Assembly: GCF_026341035.1 (NCBI RefSeq)
Contig: NZ_JAPEOQ010000001.1
Coordinates: forward strand, 1,736,001-1,800,000
Length of the DNA stretch: 64,000 nt
Source: Streptomyces sp. NBC_01016
GTDB lineage: Bacteria; Actinomycetota; Actinomycetes; Streptomycetales; Streptomycetaceae
Direction: 5' to 3'
A program made the translations under genes and the position numbers. Positions 51,283 through 61,665 of this stretch are shown here, piece by piece. Position 1 is the stretch's first letter, and each line of letters opens with the position of its first letter. Under the pieces are notes generated by a model. It searched no databases. It was given only the letters and a program-made list of their open reading frames with translations, and was not told where the DNA came from.

Positions 51283-52719
51283 ATGTCAGGCACCACAGCA
51301 CCAGCGCAGCGCGGGGGAGCCGTCTGGGCCCTCGTCATCACCAGCATCGCCGGATTCATGGCGGCCCTCGACAACCTCGTCGTCACCACGGCCCTGCCGT
51401 CCATCCGGCAGGATCTCGGCGGCGCGCTCGACGACCTGGAGTGGACGGTCAGCGCGTACACGCTCACCTTCGCCGTCCTGCTGATGTTCGGCGCGGCGCT
51501 CGGCGACCGGTTCGGGCGCAGGCGGCTCTTCCTGGTCGGGATCACGATCTTCACCGGCGCTTCCGCGGCCGCGGCCATGTCCACCGGCATCGACGCGCTG
51601 ATCGTCGCCCGCGCCGTGCAGGGCGTCGGTGCCGCGATCATGATGCCGCTCACCCTGACGCTGCTCACCGCGGCCGTCCCGGCGGCCAAGCGCGGCCTCG
51701 CATACGGGATTTGGGGCGCGGTCAACGGGCTCGCGGTCGCCTCGGGGCCGCTCATCGGCGGCAGCCTCACCGAGCACATCTCCTGGCACTGGATCTTCTG
51801 GCTGAACGTTCCGCTGGGCCTCGCCCTGCTGCCGCTCGCCCGGCTGCGCCTGAAGGAGTCGTACGGCCCCGGCGCACGGCTCGACATCGTGGGCACCCTG
51901 CTCGCCAGCGGCGGTCTGTTCGGCATCGTGTACGGCCTGGTGCGCTCGCCCGTCGTCGGGTGGACCGATCCCCTCGTGCTGACCGGCCTGTTCGCGGGGA
52001 CGGCGCTGCTCGCCGGGTTTGTGCACCACGGAATCCGCAACGAGAACTCCATGCTGCCCATGCGGCTCTTCCGCTCCCGGGCCTTCTCCGGGATAAACGC
52101 CGCGAGCCTGCTGATGTTCCTCGGGATGTTCGGCTCGATCTTCCTGCTCAGCCAGTTCCTCCAGGGTGTGCTCGGCTACTCGCCGACCGAGGCGGGCCTC
52201 AGGATGCTGCCCTGGACCGGCATGCCGATGCTCGTCGCACCGATCGCCGGCATCCTCTCGGACCGCATCGGCGGCCGGCCCGTCGTCGCGGCGGGGCTGT
52301 TCCTCCAGGCCGTCGGACTCGGCTGGTTCGCCGCCGTGGTCGCCGCCGACGTCTCGTACGCCGCCCAGCTGCCGGCCCTGATCGTCAGCGGCGTCGGCAT
52401 GGCCCTCTACTTCGCTCCGGCCGCCAACCTGGTCATGTCCAGCGTCCTTCCGCAGGAGCAGGGCATCGCATCCGGCGCCAACAACGCGCTGCGCGAGGTC
52501 GGCGGTGCGCTCGGCATCGCGGTCATGGCGTCGGTCTTCTCGGCTCAGGGCGGCTACGACTCCGCACAGCACTTCGTGAACGGGATCGAGCCCGCGCTGT
52601 GGGTGGGCGCAGCGCTCGTGGCCCTGGCCGGTGTCGCCGCCCTGTTCATCCCGCGTGAGGGGCGCGCCAAGCCCGGCGCACCGGATTCCGAGCCTGCTCC
52701 GGCCCTGGAGAACGCCTGA
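51283..52719 (+). CDS. MFS efflux transporter, DHA2 (14-helix) type
   Basis: A 478-residue membrane protein with 14 predicted helices. The DHA2 motifs are MAALDNLVVTTALPSIRQDL in helix 1, GDRFGRRRLFLVG (motif A), ARAVQGVGAAIMMPLTLTLL (motif B) and GLAVASGPLIGGSLTE (motif C). Proton-coupled drug or metabolite efflux under the preceding TetR. Substrate unknown. Confidence 0.92.
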   Translation: MSGTTAPAQRGGAVWALVITSIAGFMAALDNLVVTTALPSIRQDLGGALDDLEWTVSAYTLTFAVLLMFGAALGDRFGRRRLFLVGITIFTGASAAAAMSTGIDALIVARAVQGVGAAIMMPLTLTLLTAAVPAAKRGLAYGIWGAVNGLAVASGPLIGGSLTEHISWHWIFWLNVPLGLALLPLARLRLKESYGPGARLDIVGTLLASGGLFGIVYGLVRSPVVGWTDPLVLTGLFAGTALLAGFVHHGIRNENSMLPMRLFRSRAFSGINAASLLMFLGMFGSIFLLSQFLQGVLGYSPTEAGLRMLPWTGMPMLVAPIAGILSDRIGGRPVVAAGLFLQAVGLGWFAAVVAADVSYAAQLPALIVSGVGMALYFAPAANLVMSSVLPQEQGIASGANNALREVGGALGIAVMASVFSAQGGYDSAQHFVNGIEPALWVGAALVALAGVAALFIPREGRAKPGAPDSEPAPALENA

Positions 52720-52801
52720 TCGTTCCGGGCTTCCAGTGAGCCCGGCCACGGCAATGGCGGCCCCGTCCGAGCGGCGGGGCCGTTCTCGTACCCTTGAGCG
52801 C

Positions 52802-53857
52802 GTGCAGGAACTCCAGGACGCCCCTCTCGCCCCCCTGACCACCTTCCGGCTCGGCGGGCCCGCCACCCGGCTGCTCACCGCGACCACCGACACCGAGGTG
52901 GTCGACGCGGTGCGCGAGGCCGACGCCGCCGGTACGCCGCTGCTGATCATCGGCGGCGGCAGCAACCTCGTCATCGGCGACAAGGGCTTCGCGGGCACGG
53001 CCCTGCGCATCGCCACCAAGGGCTTCGAACTCGACGGTACGAAGCTGGAACTGGCGGCCGGTGAGACCTGGACCGACGCCGTCGAGCGCACCGTCGAGGC
53101 CGGGCTCGCGGGCGTCGAGTGCCTCGCAGGGATCCCCGGCTCCGCGGGCGCGACGCCGATCCAGAACGTGGGTGCGTACGGCCAGGAGGTCTCCTCCACG
53201 ATCACCGAGGTGATCGCCTACGACCGCACGACCGGCGAGACCGTCACGATCCCGAACGCCGAGTGCGCCTTCTCGTACCGGCACAGCCGCTTCAAGGCCG
53301 AACCCGACCGCTACGTAGTGCTGCGTGTGCGGTTCGAGCTGGAGGACGCGGGCGGCCTCAGCGCGCCCCTCAAGTACCCGGAGACCGCGCGCTCCCTCGG
53401 CGTCGAGGCGGGCGAGCGCGTGTCCGCCGCCCTCGCGCGCGAGACGGTCCTGAAGCTGCGCGGCGGCAAGGGCATGGTGCTCGCCCCGGAGGACCACGAC
53501 ACATGGTCGGCGGGCTCGTTCTTCACCAACCCGATCCTTACGGATGCGGAGTTCGCGGCCTTCCACGCGCGCGTGGTCGAGCGTCTGGGGACGGACGCGA
53601 AGGCCCCCGCGTTCCCCGCGGGGGAGGGCCTCACCAAGACCTCCGCGGCCTGGCTCATCGACAAGGCGGGCTTCACCAAGGGCTACGGGACCGGCCCCGC
53701 CCGCATCTCCACCAAGCACACGCTCGCCCTGACGAACCGCGGCGAGGCCACCACGGAGGACCTGCTCGCGCTCGCCCGTGAGGTCGTCGCCGGGGTCAGG
53801 GACGTCTTCGGCGTGACGCTGGTCAACGAGCCGGTGACGGTCGGCGTCAGCCTCTGA
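52802..53857 (+). CDS. murB: UDP-N-acetylmuramate dehydrogenase
   Basis: A 351-residue FAD enzyme reducing enolpyruvyl-UDP-GlcNAc to UDP-MurNAc in peptidoglycan synthesis. FAD motifs LLIIGGGSNLVIGDKGF and GIPGSAGATPIQNVGAYGQE; catalytic region YRHSRFK and SAGSFFTNPIL with the active-site Ser; C-terminal AAWLIDKAGFTKG. Type I length. GTG at 52802 follows a weak CTTGAG site; longer frames upstream run through the MFS terminus. Confidence 0.95.
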   Translation: MQELQDAPLAPLTTFRLGGPATRLLTATTDTEVVDAVREADAAGTPLLIIGGGSNLVIGDKGFAGTALRIATKGFELDGTKLELAAGETWTDAVERTVEAGLAGVECLAGIPGSAGATPIQNVGAYGQEVSSTITEVIAYDRTTGETVTIPNAECAFSYRHSRFKAEPDRYVVLRVRFELEDAGGLSAPLKYPETARSLGVEAGERVSAALARETVLKLRGGKGMVLAPEDHDTWSAGSFFTNPILTDAEFAAFHARVVERLGTDAKAPAFPAGEGLTKTSAAWLIDKAGFTKGYGTGPARISTKHTLALTNRGEATTEDLLALAREVVAGVRDVFGVTLVNEPVTVGVSL

Positions 53858-53879
53858 GCCGCCCCCGGCCCCGGGCCGC

Positions 53880-54512
53880 CTAGTAGGCGACCCCGACGCC
53901 CTGCTTCACCGTCGCCGGGTCGTCCACCATCGCCAGCATCGCGTGCGCCACGTCCGCGCGGCCGGCGAAGCGACCCGCGCGCGGGAAGCCGCCGACGACC
54001 GTGCGGTACGAACCGGTGAGCGGCTTGTCCTGGAGGCGGGGCGGCCGCACCGAGGTCCAGTCCGTGGCGCTGCGCGCCAACTCGGCCTCCATGGCGGTCA
54101 GATCGACGTAGACGCCCTTGAGGATCGCGCCGACCATTTTCAGCATCACGCGGTCGATCAGCGGCGAGCCCGCCGGCTCGGGACCCACCGGACCCGCGCT
54201 GACCACCAGCAGCCTGCGCACGCCCTCCGCCTCCATCGCCTTCAGGACCGACCGCGTGAGCTCGGTGGCGATGCCCGCGTCCGCGCGCCTGCGGGCGCCC
54301 AGGCCGGACAGCACGGCGTCCCGGCCCGCGACCGCCGGGCGCAGCGACTCGGGGTCCTTCAGGTCGCCGCGGACCACCTCCAGGCGCTCGCCGGTCACGA
54401 TGAGCCTCGCGGGGTCGCGGACCACCGCCGTGACCTCGTGCCCGGCCTCCAGGGCCTGCCTGACGATCTCCTGTCCGATCCCGCCCGTCGCACCGAAAAC
54501 CGTGAGCTTCAT
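53880..54512 (-). CDS. NAD(P)H-binding oxidoreductase (NmrA/SDR-like)
   Basis: A 210-residue protein with Rossmann motif FGATGGIGQEIVRQAL (residues 5-20), VVRDPARL and TDWTSVRPPRL. ATG at 54512 follows GGAGGTACGCC. Divergent from a TetR gene across a palindrome-rich gap, so probably its target. Substrate unknown. Confidence 0.85.
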   Translation of the reverse strand: MKLTVFGATGGIGQEIVRQALEAGHEVTAVVRDPARLIVTGERLEVVRGDLKDPESLRPAVAGRDAVLSGLGARRRADAGIATELTRSVLKAMEAEGVRRLLVVSAGPVGPEPAGSPLIDRVMLKMVGAILKGVYVDLTAMEAELARSATDWTSVRPPRLQDKPLTGSYRTVVGGFPRAGRFAGRADVAHAMLAMVDDPATVKQGVGVAY

Positions 54513-54543
54513 GGCGTACCTCCAGGTGTGCATCGCTTGGTGG

Positions 54544-54592
54544 GTGAGTATTCACTCACCTCGATTCACCTTTAGAGTGAGTGAGTACTCAC
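54544..54592. promoter_or_regulatory. TetR operators in the divergent gap
   Basis: GTGAGTATTCACTCAC (54,544-54,559) and GAGTGAGTGAGTACTCAC (54,575-54,592) are two near-perfect palindromes of the classical TGAGT-type TetR operator, centred about 32 bases apart (roughly three helical turns). Confidence 0.75.
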
Positions 54593-54620
54593 CCCCGCGT
54601 CAAGGTTGGTTGGAGCCCAC

Positions 54621-55235
54621 ATGGACCAGAAGCCGGCCCGTGTCCGCATCGTCGAGGCGGCCCACGAGCTCATGCTGAGCATCGGGCTCGCCCGCACGAC
54701 CACCAAGGAGATCGCCAAGGCGGCGGGCTGCTCCGAAGCGGCGCTCTACAAGTACTTCGCCAACAAGGAGGAGCTCTTCGTGACGGTGCTCAACGAGCGC
54801 CTCCCGAAGCTGGGTTCTCTTCTCGGCCGACTCCTTACGGAAGGCACGGAAGGCGCGGGAGGCCCCGGCCGTACGGTCGAGCAGAACCTCACCGAGATCG
54901 CCCGTGAAGCGGCGCTCTTCTACGAGCAGACGTTCCCGATGGCCGCGTCCCTGTATGCGGAGCCCAAGCTCAAGCGCCGCCACGAAGAGGTGATGCGGGA
55001 ACTGGGCACTGGCCCGCACAAGCCGATCCAGGGCCTTGACGCCTACTTGCGGGCCGAACAGAAGTCCGGACGCATCAGCGCCGAAGCCGACACGTATGCG
55101 GCCGCCTCGCTCCTCCTGGGTGCGTGCTCCCAGCGCGCCTTCGCCTACGAGATGTCCCCGGACGGCAGACCGCCCCAGCCGGTGGACGAGTTCGCGGCCC
55201 ACATCGCGCGCACCCTACTGAGCGGGATCGCCTGA
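54621..55235 (+). CDS. TetR-family regulator
   Basis: A 204-residue protein with HTH RIVEAAHELMLSIGLARTTTK, EIAKAAGCSEAALYKYFANKEELF and a helical effector domain. Divergent from the oxidoreductase gene with TGAGT-type operators between, as for self-regulating TetR/oxidoreductase pairs. ATG at 54621. Confidence 0.9.
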   Translation: MDQKPARVRIVEAAHELMLSIGLARTTTKEIAKAAGCSEAALYKYFANKEELFVTVLNERLPKLGSLLGRLLTEGTEGAGGPGRTVEQNLTEIAREAALFYEQTFPMAASLYAEPKLKRRHEEVMRELGTGPHKPIQGLDAYLRAEQKSGRISAEADTYAAASLLLGACSQRAFAYEMSPDGRPPQPVDEFAAHIARTLLSGIA

Positions 55236-55278
55236 GCGGGATCGCCTGAGTCGGCGGTCGGCCGGTCGGACGGTCGGC

Positions 55279-56301
55279 TCAGGCCGCGAGCCACTCGTCC
55301 ACGCCGCTCAGAAGCTTCTCCCTGATGTCCTCGGGGGCCGCCGAGCCGCGCACCGACTGCCGGGCGAGTTCGGCCAGTTCGGCGTCGGAGAAGCCGTGGT
55401 GGCGACGCGCGATGTCGTACTGGGCGGCGAGCCGCGAGCCGAACAGGAGCGGGTCGTCGGCGCCCAGCGCCATCGGCACCCCGGCGTCGTACAGCGTGCG
55501 CAGCGGCACGTCCTCGGGCTTCTCGTAGACGCCGAGGGCGACGTTCGAGGCCGGGCACACCTCGCAGGTCACGCCCCCGTCCGCGAGGCGCTTCAGCAGT
55601 CGCGGATCCTCGGCTGCCCGCACGCCGTGGCCGACCCGCGTGGCATCCAGGTCGTCGAGGCAGTCGCGCACGGACGAGGGGCCGGTCAGCTCGCCCCCGT
55701 GCGGCGCCGAAAGCAGCCCGCCCTCGCGCGCGATGGCGAAGGCCCGGTCGAAGTCCCGCGCCATGCCCCGCCGTTCGTCGTTGGAGAGCCCGAAACCGAC
55801 GATGCCCCGGTCCGCGTACCGCACCGCGAGCCGCGCCAGCGTACGGGCGTCCAGCGGGTGCTTCATCCGGTTCGCGGCGACGAGGACGCGCATCCCGAGC
55901 CCGGTCTCCCGCGCGGCGCTGTCCACGGCGTCGAGGATGATCTCCAGAGCCGGGATCAGGCCGCCGAGACGCGGCGCGTACGAGGTCGGATCGACCTGGA
56001 TCTCCAGCCACCCGGACCCGTCCGCGATGTCCTCCTCCGCGGCCTCCCGCACCAGACGCTGAATGTCCTCGGGAGCCCGCAGACAGGAACGCGCCGCATC
56101 GTAGAGCCGCTGAAAGCGGAACCAGCCCCGCTCGTCCGTCGCCCGCAGCTTCGGTGGCTCGGCCCCGGTCAGCGCGTCCGGGAGCCGCACTCCGTATTTG
56201 TCGGCGAGTTCCAACAGGGTCGTGGGCCGCATCGACCCGGTGAAGTGCAGATGCAGGTGGGCCTTCGGCAACTGACGTACATCACGTCCTACACGCTCCA
56301 T
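55279..56301 (-). CDS. add: Adenosine deaminase
   Basis: A 340-residue amidohydrolase deaminating adenosine to inosine. Zinc ligands and catalytic residues: HLHLHFTG (HxH) near residue 15, SAPHGGE (His-x-x-Glu), RVGHGVRAAED, and GADDPLLF with the metal Asp. ATG at 56301 follows GGATCTTGGG; a longer start adds 16 unlikely basic residues. Same position between regulator and aspC as in other Streptomyces. Confidence 0.93.
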   Translation of the reverse strand: MERVGRDVRQLPKAHLHLHFTGSMRPTTLLELADKYGVRLPDALTGAEPPKLRATDERGWFRFQRLYDAARSCLRAPEDIQRLVREAAEEDIADGSGWLEIQVDPTSYAPRLGGLIPALEIILDAVDSAARETGLGMRVLVAANRMKHPLDARTLARLAVRYADRGIVGFGLSNDERRGMARDFDRAFAIAREGGLLSAPHGGELTGPSSVRDCLDDLDATRVGHGVRAAEDPRLLKRLADGGVTCEVCPASNVALGVYEKPEDVPLRTLYDAGVPMALGADDPLLFGSRLAAQYDIARRHHGFSDAELAELARQSVRGSAAPEDIREKLLSGVDEWLAA

Positions 56302-56427
56302 CCCAAGATCCTGCCGTACGCACCTGTCGTACCGGTAGCGCCTTTCCACCTTCGGGGACCCGTCCGAACGAACAAGCGGGCCGCCTCCGGAGGGAGACGG
56401 CCCGCTTGCACACGCTTACGTAGAAGC

Positions 56428-57675
56428 TCAGTCGCGCGCCTCGGCGAGCAGCTTCTGGATGCGCGAGACGCCCTCGACGAGGTCCTCGTCACCGAGCGCG
56501 TACGACAGCCGCAGGTAACCCGGCGTGCCGAAGGCCTCGCCCGGAACCACCGCGACCTCGGCCTCCTCCAGGATGAGCGCGGCCAGCTCGACGCTGTCCT
56601 GCGGGCGCTTGCCGCGGATCTCCTTGCCGAGCAGACCCTTCACCGACGGGTACGCGTAGAAGGCACCCTCGGGCTCCGGGCAGACGATGCCGTCGATCTC
56701 GTTGAGCATCCGCACGATCGTCTTACGACGCCGGTCGAAGGCCTCGCGCATCTTCTCCACGGCCGTCAGGTCGCCGGACACGGCGGCGAGCGCGGCCGCC
56801 TGCGCCACGTTGGAGACGTTCGAAGTGGCGTGCGACTGCAGGTTCGTCGCGGCCTTCACCACGTCCTTCGGGCCGATGATCCACCCGACGCGCCAGCCGG
56901 TCATCGCGTACGTCTTCGCGACACCGTTGACCACGATGCACTTGTCGCGCAGCTCCGGAAGGAGCGCCGGCAGCGACGTGAACTTCGCGTCTCCGTAGAC
57001 GAGGTGCTCGTAGATCTCGTCCGTCATCACCCACAGGCCGTGCTCCACGGCCCAGCGGCCGATGGCCTCCGCGTCGGCCTCGCTGTACACGGCGCCCGTC
57101 GGGTTCGACGGCGACACGAACAGCACGACCTTCGTGCGCTCGGTGCGCGCGGCCTCCAGCTGCTCCACGGAGACGCGGTAGCCGGTCGTCTCGTCGGCGA
57201 CGACCTCCACCGGCACACCGCCCGCGAGGCGGATCGACTCCGGGTACGTGGTCCAGTACGGGGCCGGGACGATGACCTCGTCGCCCGGGTCGAGGATCGC
57301 GGCGAACGCCTCGTAGATGGCCTGCTTGCCGCCGTTCGTCACCAGGATCTGCGAGGCGTCGACCTCGTAGCCGGAGTCGCGCAGCGTCTTCGCGGCGATC
57401 GCGGCCTTCAGCTCGGGCAGACCGCCGGCCGGGGTGTAGCGGTGGAACTTCGGGTTCTTGCAGGCCTCGATGGCCGCCTCGACCACGTAGTCCGGCGTCG
57501 GGAAGTCGGGTTCACCGGCGCCGAAGCCGATCACCGGGCGCCCGGCGGCCTTGAGGGCCTTGGCCTTGGCGTCGACGGCGAGGGTCGCGGACTCGGAGAT
57601 CGAACCGACCCGGGCCGACACCCGACGCTCGGTGGGAGAGGAACCTGCGGACGGAGAAGGAGTTGCAGCGCTCAT
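56428..57675 (-). CDS. aspC: Pyridoxal-phosphate aspartate aminotransferase
   Basis: A 415-residue class I aminotransferase (1-gamma type). PLP region: [30 protein letters not shown] with the Asn ligand, [10 protein letters not shown], and the Schiff-base lysine in [19 protein letters not shown] at 57675; the longer frame to 57837 crosses the tRNA-side promoter region. Transaminates aspartate/oxaloacetate with 2-oxoglutarate. Confidence 0.93.
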   Translation of the reverse strand: MSAATPSPSAGSSPTERRVSARVGSISESATLAVDAKAKALKAAGRPVIGFGAGEPDFPTPDYVVEAAIEACKNPKFHRYTPAGGLPELKAAIAAKTLRDSGYEVDASQILVTNGGKQAIYEAFAAILDPGDEVIVPAPYWTTYPESIRLAGGVPVEVVADETTGYRVSVEQLEAARTERTKVVLFVSPSNPTGAVYSEADAEAIGRWAVEHGLWVMTDEIYEHLVYGDAKFTSLPALLPELRDKCIVVNGVAKTYAMTGWRVGWIIGPKDVVKAATNLQSHATSNVSNVAQAAALAAVSGDLTAVEKMREAFDRRRKTIVRMLNEIDGIVCPEPEGAFYAYPSVKGLLGKEIRGKRPQDSVELAALILEEAEVAVVPGEAFGTPGYLRLSYALGDEDLVEGVSRIQKLLAEARD

Positions 57676-57877
57676 GACCCCATCGTTCCAGACCGGAAAC
57701 CCGCCCGGCACACGGGTTTCGAAGAGCATGGGATCCACTCTTGATCCACTTGCGGATGTTGCTCGTTCGACGGGGGGCTCCGGAACACGTACACTCACTG
57801 CTCGTTGGCCTTCAACGGCCGCGCCTTCCGACTGCACTCCGTGCGTCAGGGCGGATGCGGTACGTTGGGGGAGACAA

Positions 57878-57950
57878 AGGGTCGTAGCTCAATTGGTAGA
57901 GCACTGGTCTCCAAAACCAGCGGTTGGGGGTTCAAGTCCCTCCGGCCCTG
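57878..57950 (+). tRNA. tRNA-Trp (CCA)
   Basis: 73 nt: acceptor AGGGTCG/CGGCCCT, anticodon loop CTCCAAA (CCA), T-loop TTCAAGT, discriminator G. Upstream of secE as in most actinobacteria. Confidence 0.97.
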
Positions 57951-58057
57951 CTACACACTCCTTCGCCAGGATGTGTGCGCATGTACGTACTGCATTGCAC
58001 CGCCGTGCGGCTCCACCGGGCGCGGCACGGCCACGACCCGGAATCAGGTGAGGACGA

Positions 58058-58336
58058 GTGACGGACGCCGTGGGCTCCATCGACAAGCCTGATGCTGAGG
58101 CACTGGAGTCCAAGAAGGCCCGTAAGGGCGGCAAGCGCGGAAAGAAGGGCCCCTTCGGCCGTCTCGCGCTCTTCTACCGCCAGATCGTCGCGGAACTCCG
58201 CAAGGTCGTCTGGCCGACTCGCAATCAGCTCTCGACGTACACCACAGTGGTGATTGTGTTCGTCGTCATCATGATCGGTCTTGTCACCGTGATTGACTAT
58301 GGCTTCAACCACCTTGTCAAGTACGTATTCGGCTGA
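58058..58336 (+). CDS. secE: Preprotein translocase subunit SecE
   Basis: A 92-residue protein: Lys-rich N-terminus, the conserved amphipathic helix [22 protein letters not shown] and a single C-terminal membrane helix ([19 protein letters not shown]). GTG start with GGTGAGGACGA upstream. Stabilises SecY in the translocon. Confidence 0.95.
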   Translation: MTDAVGSIDKPDAEALESKKARKGGKRGKKGPFGRLALFYRQIVAELRKVVWPTRNQLSTYTTVVIVFVVIMIGLVTVIDYGFNHLVKYVFG

Positions 58337-58349
58337 GCCGAAAAGCGGA

Positions 58350-58370
58350 GGGCGCCGAAGTCCGGCGCCC
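58350..58370 (+). terminator. Hairpin between secE and nusG
   Basis: GGGCGCCG/CGGCGCCC with loop AAGTC followed by CTTTCG; weak terminator or processing site within the secE-nusG transcript. Confidence 0.5.
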
Positions 58371-58415
58371 CTTTCGCGCGTTCCACCCCTATGTATCCAG
58401 GAAGAAGCAGCCACA

Positions 58416-59315
58416 GTGTCTGACCCGAACCTGAACGAGGCGATCGAGCCGGTCGAGTCCGCTGAGGACGAGCTCGACATCGTCGAGGCGGCGGACGCCG
58501 AGGACCCGGACCAGGCAGAGGCTGCCGACATCGCTGCCGGCGAGCCCGCCGAGGAAGCCGCGGTCGAGACCGTGGTGGACGCCGACGCCGAGGCCGCCGA
58601 GGAAGCCCAGGCGGAGGACGTCCCGGCCGAGGCCGAGGAAGCCGTCGCCGAGGCCGAGGAAGCCGTCGAGGCCGAGGAAGCCGTCGAGGAGGAGCCGGTC
58701 GACCCGATCACCGCGCTCCGCGAGGAACTGCGGTTCCTGCCCGGCGACTGGTACGTGATCCACACCTACGCGGGCTACGAGAAGCGCGTGAAGGCGAACC
58801 TGGAGCAGCGCGCCGTCTCGCTCAACGTCGAGGAGTTCATCTACCAGGCCGAGGTCCCCGAGGAAGAGATCGTCCAGATCAAGAACGGCGAGCGCAAGAA
58901 CGTCCGGCAGAACAAGCTGCCCGGTTACGTTCTCGTCCGCATGGATCTGACGAACGAGTCCTGGGGCGTCGTCCGTAACACGCCCGGCGTCACCGGCTTC
59001 GTGGGCAACGCCTACGACCCGTACCCGCTGACCCTGGACGAGATCGTCAAGATGCTGGCCCCGGAGGCCGAGGAGAAGGCCGCCCGCGAGGCCGCCGAGT
59101 CCGAGGGCAAGCCGGCGCCGCAGCGCAAGGTCGAGGTCCAGGTCCTGGACTTCGAGGTCGGCGACTCGGTCACCGTCACCGACGGCCCGTTCGCGACGCT
59201 GCAGGCGACGATCAACGAGATCAACGCCGACTCGAAGAAGGTCAAGGGCCTCGTCGAGATCTTCGGTCGCGAGACCCCGGTCGAGCTGAGCTTCGACCAG
59301 ATCCAGAAGAACTAG
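58416..59315 (+). CDS. nusG: Transcription termination/antitermination factor NusG
   Basis: A 299-residue NusG. Residues ~1-95 are an acidic Ala/Glu extension with [24 protein letters not shown] repeats, typical in length for Streptomyces but absent in E. coli. The NGN domain follows ([28 protein letters not shown]), and a KOW domain closes the protein ([19 protein letters not shown]). GTG at 58416. Couples RNA polymerase to Rho and ribosomes. Confidence 0.95.
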   Translation: MSDPNLNEAIEPVESAEDELDIVEAADAEDPDQAEAADIAAGEPAEEAAVETVVDADAEAAEEAQAEDVPAEAEEAVAEAEEAVEAEEAVEEEPVDPITALREELRFLPGDWYVIHTYAGYEKRVKANLEQRAVSLNVEEFIYQAEVPEEEIVQIKNGERKNVRQNKLPGYVLVRMDLTNESWGVVRNTPGVTGFVGNAYDPYPLTLDEIVKMLAPEAEEKAAREAAESEGKPAPQRKVEVQVLDFEVGDSVTVTDGPFATLQATINEINADSKKVKGLVEIFGRETPVELSFDQIQKN

Positions 59316-59350
59316 CCCTTCCGGCGCCTTCTGGGCACACGCTTCCGAAC

Positions 59351-59393
59351 AGGTCAGACGGGCTGAAAAGCCTGTCTGACCTGCTCGGTTTTT
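59351..59393 (+). terminator. Terminator between nusG and rplK
   Basis: AGGTCAGACGGGCT pairs with AGCCTGTCTGACCT (one G-U) around GAAA, followed by GCTCGGTTTTT. The rplKA transcript therefore probably has its own promoter in 59,394-59,500. Confidence 0.9.
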
Positions 59394-59518
59394 AGCCGCG
59401 CATGGATACCCGTTATCGTTGTGCGGTATGCCTCCATCCGGATGATCTGGACGATCATCGATCAGCCTTGATCAGGATGGTGGCTGAACACTCTCACTAA
59501 GACCCGGAGAGAGAGCAC

Positions 59519-59953
59519 ATGCCTCCCAAGAAGAAGAAGGTCACGGGGCTTATCAAGCTCCAGATCCAGGCCGGCGCCGCCAACCCGGCCCCGCCTGTCG
59601 GCCCCGCGCTGGGCCAGCACGGCGTGAACATCATGGAGTTCTGCAAGGCCTACAACGCCGCGACCGAGTCGCAGCGCGGTTGGGTCATCCCGGTGGAGAT
59701 CACGGTCTACGAAGACCGTTCCTTCACCTTCATCACCAAGACCCCGCCGGCCGCGAAGATGATCCTCAAGGCCGCTGGTGTCGAGAAGGGCTCTGGCGAG
59801 CCGCACAAGACCAAGGTCGCCAAGATCACCGAGGCGCAGGTCCGCGAGATCGCCACCACCAAGATGCCCGACCTCAACGCCAATGACCTGGACGCCGCGT
59901 CCAAGATCATCGCCGGCACCGCCCGCTCCATGGGCGTCACGGTCGAGGGCTGA
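59519..59953 (+). CDS. rplK: Ribosomal protein uL11
   Basis: A 144-residue L11: [33 protein letters not shown] begins the protein (core [15 protein letters not shown]), and the RNA-binding C-terminal domain ends [19 protein letters not shown] lies before the ATG. In the family, L11 binds the GTPase-associated 23S region and is needed for the RelA stringent response and thiostrepton binding. Confidence 0.97.
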   Translation: MPPKKKKVTGLIKLQIQAGAANPAPPVGPALGQHGVNIMEFCKAYNAATESQRGWVIPVEITVYEDRSFTFITKTPPAAKMILKAAGVEKGSGEPHKTKVAKITEAQVREIATTKMPDLNANDLDAASKIIAGTARSMGVTVEG

Positions 59954-60030
59954 CCTCCACCTCGTAGATCCATCCGTGGCAGGGCCTGCTCGGCCCGCAC
60001 CACGACTCCTCTAGAACTCAGGAGAAGCAA

Positions 60031-60762
60031 GTGAGCAAGCGCAGCAAGTCTCTCCGCGCTGCGGACGCCAAGATCGACGGGGCCAAGCTCTACGCCCCGC
60101 TCGAGGCTGTCCGTCTCGCCAAGGAGACCTCCACGTCGAAGTTCGACGGCACCGTCGAGATCGCCTTCCGCCTGGGCGTTGACCCGCGCAAGGCCGACCA
60201 GATGGTTCGTGGCACCGTGAACCTCCCGCACGGCACCGGTAAGACCGCCCGGGTCCTGGTCTTCGCGACCGGTGACCGTGCTGCGGCCGCGGAAGCCGCT
60301 GGCGCCGACATCGTCGGCTCCGACGAGCTCATCGCCGAGATCGCCAAGGGCGACCGCCTGAACGAGTTCGACGCCGTTGTCGCCACCCCGGACCTCATGG
60401 GCAAGGTCGGCCGCCTCGGCCGCGTGCTCGGTCCGCGTGGCCTCATGCCGAACCCGAAGACCGGCACCGTGACGCCGGACGTGGTCAAGGCCGTGAACGA
60501 GATCAAGGGCGGCAAGATCGAGTTCCGCGTCGACAAGCACGCGAACCTGCACTTCATCATCGGCAAGGTGTCCTTCGACGACGCCAAGCTGGTGGAGAAC
60601 TACGGCGCGGCCCTGGAGGAGATCCTCCGCCTGAAGCCGTCCGCCGCCAAGGGTCGCTACATCAAGCGGGCCGCCATCAGCACCACGGTGGGCCCCGGCA
60701 TTCAGCTCGACTCCAACCGCACCCGCAACCTCCTCGTCGAGGAGGACCCGGCCGCGGTCTGA
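60031..60762 (+). CDS. rplA: Ribosomal protein uL1
   Basis: A 243-residue L1 with [39 protein letters not shown] and the C-terminal [18 protein letters not shown] start with AGGAG upstream. L1 normally represses its own L11-L1 operon by binding a 23S-like leader. Confidence 0.97.
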   Translation: MSKRSKSLRAADAKIDGAKLYAPLEAVRLAKETSTSKFDGTVEIAFRLGVDPRKADQMVRGTVNLPHGTGKTARVLVFATGDRAAAAEAAGADIVGSDELIAEIAKGDRLNEFDAVVATPDLMGKVGRLGRVLGPRGLMPNPKTGTVTPDVVKAVNEIKGGKIEFRVDKHANLHFIIGKVSFDDAKLVENYGAALEEILRLKPSAAKGRYIKRAAISTTVGPGIQLDSNRTRNLLVEEDPAAV

Positions 60763-60789
60763 GCCCCTTAAGGCTCACTGAAGTCGGCT

Positions 60790-60823
60790 ACGGGCCCCGC
60801 ACCTTTCGAGGTGCGGGGCCCGT
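60790..60823 (+). terminator. Terminator after rplA
   Basis: ACGGGCCCCGCACC pairs perfectly with GGTGCGGGGCCCGT around TTTCGA, then TCCGCTTTTCC. Confidence 0.92.
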
Positions 60824-60889
60824 TCCGCTTTTCCGGTCCGTACGGTGCCGTGGCTGCGCTAGCTTCGCGGTGACCGACTGGGGGAGTGG

Positions 60890-61591
60890 ATGCTGCGGTA
60901 CGCGCGCGTGGTGACTCTGGCAGCCGTGGTGGGCATCCTGCTCACCGCCTGCGGCGGGACACAGGAGCACGGGGCCGGCGAGGCGCGCGAAGCACGCGAG
61001 GCGCTGCGCACGGCCCGGCAGCAGGTCGTCGCGGCGGGCTCGGCGCGCGTCGACGCGACGATGACCACCGGCAAGCGGCTGACCTCGCGCAGCACGGGCG
61101 CGCTCGGCTGGTCGGACGGCGTCGAGGGCACCGTGACCGTACGGGTCACGGGCGGCGAACTGGCCACCTCCACGCGCGCGTTGGGTGGCGACCCGTCCCA
61201 GACGCGCTTCCTTCCGGACGCCCAGTACACGCGCATGAGCGACCGGTTCGCCGAGCTCCAGGGCGGCCGGCACTGGATCCGCCGCCCCTACGACACCCGC
61301 AGCGACCTCACTCCGGCCGACCCCCTCAAGGACCTCATCGGGGCCGAGGACGTCCACAGGGTGGGCCGGGAGCCCGTGCGCGGCACACGGACCACCCACT
61401 ACCGGGGGACCTCCGGCCGCCGGCACATCGACGTATGGCTCGATGCCCGGCATCTCCTGGTGCGGCGCACCCAGCACGTGGGCGACTTCACGGTGACCGT
61501 CCACTACCGCGAATACGGCGCCCCGGCAGCGGCCGAACGCCCGGCAGCACGGGACACCGTCGACTTCGCGGACGTCACCGGCGCCGGATGA
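60890..61591 (+). CDS. Lipoprotein, LolA/LppX-like
   Basis: A 233-residue secreted lipoprotein: signal peptide with lipobox LLTAC (Cys21), then a beta-rich domain (ARVDATMTTGKRLTSRSTGALGW, GRRHIDVWLDARHLLVRRTQ) resembling the LppX/LprG half-barrel. Similar to, but shorter than, the next gene, consistent with tandem duplication. Its ATG follows GGGGGAGTGG. Confidence 0.78.
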   Translation: MLRYARVVTLAAVVGILLTACGGTQEHGAGEAREAREALRTARQQVVAAGSARVDATMTTGKRLTSRSTGALGWSDGVEGTVTVRVTGGELATSTRALGGDPSQTRFLPDAQYTRMSDRFAELQGGRHWIRRPYDTRSDLTPADPLKDLIGAEDVHRVGREPVRGTRTTHYRGTSGRRHIDVWLDARHLLVRRTQHVGDFTVTVHYREYGAPAAAERPAARDTVDFADVTGAG

Positions 61592-61665
61592 AGCTGTGGG
61601 CGGGCTGTCCGAGGCGTCCGCTATCGTGCGGACAGATCGAGACGCACCAAGGGGTGGGATTCAAG